Below, one piece after another: positions 5,193-5,232 of a DNA stretch of 5,232 bases. The translations under genes and the position numbers were made by a program. The stretch's first letter is position 1. Every line of letters begins with the position of its first letter. The DNA is from Candidatus Harrisonbacteria bacterium CG10_big_fil_rev_8_21_14_0_10_44_23 (lineage in GTDB: Bacteria > Patescibacteriota > Minisyncoccia > UBA6257 > 1-14-0-10-44-23). The notes below the pieces were generated by a model. It saw only the letters and a list, made by a program, of their open reading frames with translations. It was not told the DNA's origin and made no database searches. The stretch covers positions 4,017-9,248 of the forward strand of contig PFBB01000027.1 of the NCBI GenBank assembly GCA_002773475.1, in the 5' to 3' direction.

Positions 5193-5232
5193 CTGCTATT
5201 ATGCCACCTATCGAAGGTCGCCTTGGCGAACC
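5193..5232. other. Unassigned tail, locally GC-rich
   Basis: These 40 nt are too short to assign. The last 30 nt are 19/30 G or C, well above the surroundings, and contain an imperfect inverted repeat (GGTCGC with GCGAACC, 5216-5232). On the - strand one frame ends in VRQGDLR and a TAG at 5208-5210, about 15 nt before the hairpin, as expected for a convergent gene. On the + strand an ATG at 5201 opens a frame to the window edge. Neither reading can be confirmed. Confidence 0.25.

Noticed and set aside
5201..5232. A + strand gene starting at ATG 5201
   Set aside because: Only ten codons are visible, there is no ribosome binding site, and it begins just after a hairpin; cannot be supported.

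Overview
The window looks like the replication-origin region of a bacterial chromosome. All genes are on the + strand, in the order dnaA (3' end only) - oriC - dnaN - ruvC - class A penicillin-binding protein - yebC, followed by a strong hairpin. The DNA is moderately AT-rich, and the proteins are rich in Lys, Asn, Ile and Glu. RuvC is short (159 aa), YebC is very short (174 aa), the PBP carries an extra C-terminal beta-rich domain, and no gene has a convincing Shine-Dalgarno sequence. Together these suggest a reduced-genome bacterium of the Patescibacteria/CPR type, possibly Microgenomates-like. That placement is an inference from gene content and style, not from a phylogeny. The organism has a peptidoglycan wall, because the PBP keeps both active sites. 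The standard genetic code fits all five genes.

Layout. Positions 1-329 hold the DnaA DNA-binding domain. Positions 330-566 (237 nt, non-coding) hold a recognisable oriC: near-consensus DnaA boxes, then a tandem box pair, then a run of DnaA-trio elements (CTA on the top strand), then an AT-rich stretch with a 14-bp perfect palindrome next to the dnaN start. Positions 567-1679 encode the beta sliding clamp. RuvC begins one nucleotide after the clamp stop (1681-2160). A 45-nt gap contains a perfect TATAAT placed so close to the PBP start that its transcript could be leaderless. The bifunctional glycosyltransferase/transpeptidase occupies 2206-4635, and yebC follows after 2 nt (4638-5162). A 9-bp GC-rich hairpin at 5171-5192 closes the cluster. 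The last 40 nt cannot be assigned.

How the parts work together. DnaA binds the boxes and melts the origin, DnaN tethers the replicative polymerase, and RuvC resolves Holliday junctions arising during repair or replication restart. The PBP polymerises and cross-links peptidoglycan outside the membrane. YebC-family proteins act in translation of difficult sequences and/or in transcriptional control. The points most worth a second look are the YebC that appears to lack one whole domain, the Asn at an expected catalytic acid of RuvC, the origin's DnaA-trio array with its one-base phase slip, and the lack of Shine-Dalgarno signals combined with a possible leaderless PBP mRNA. I saw no mobile element, CRISPR array, tRNA or rRNA gene, and no clear novel multi-gene system.
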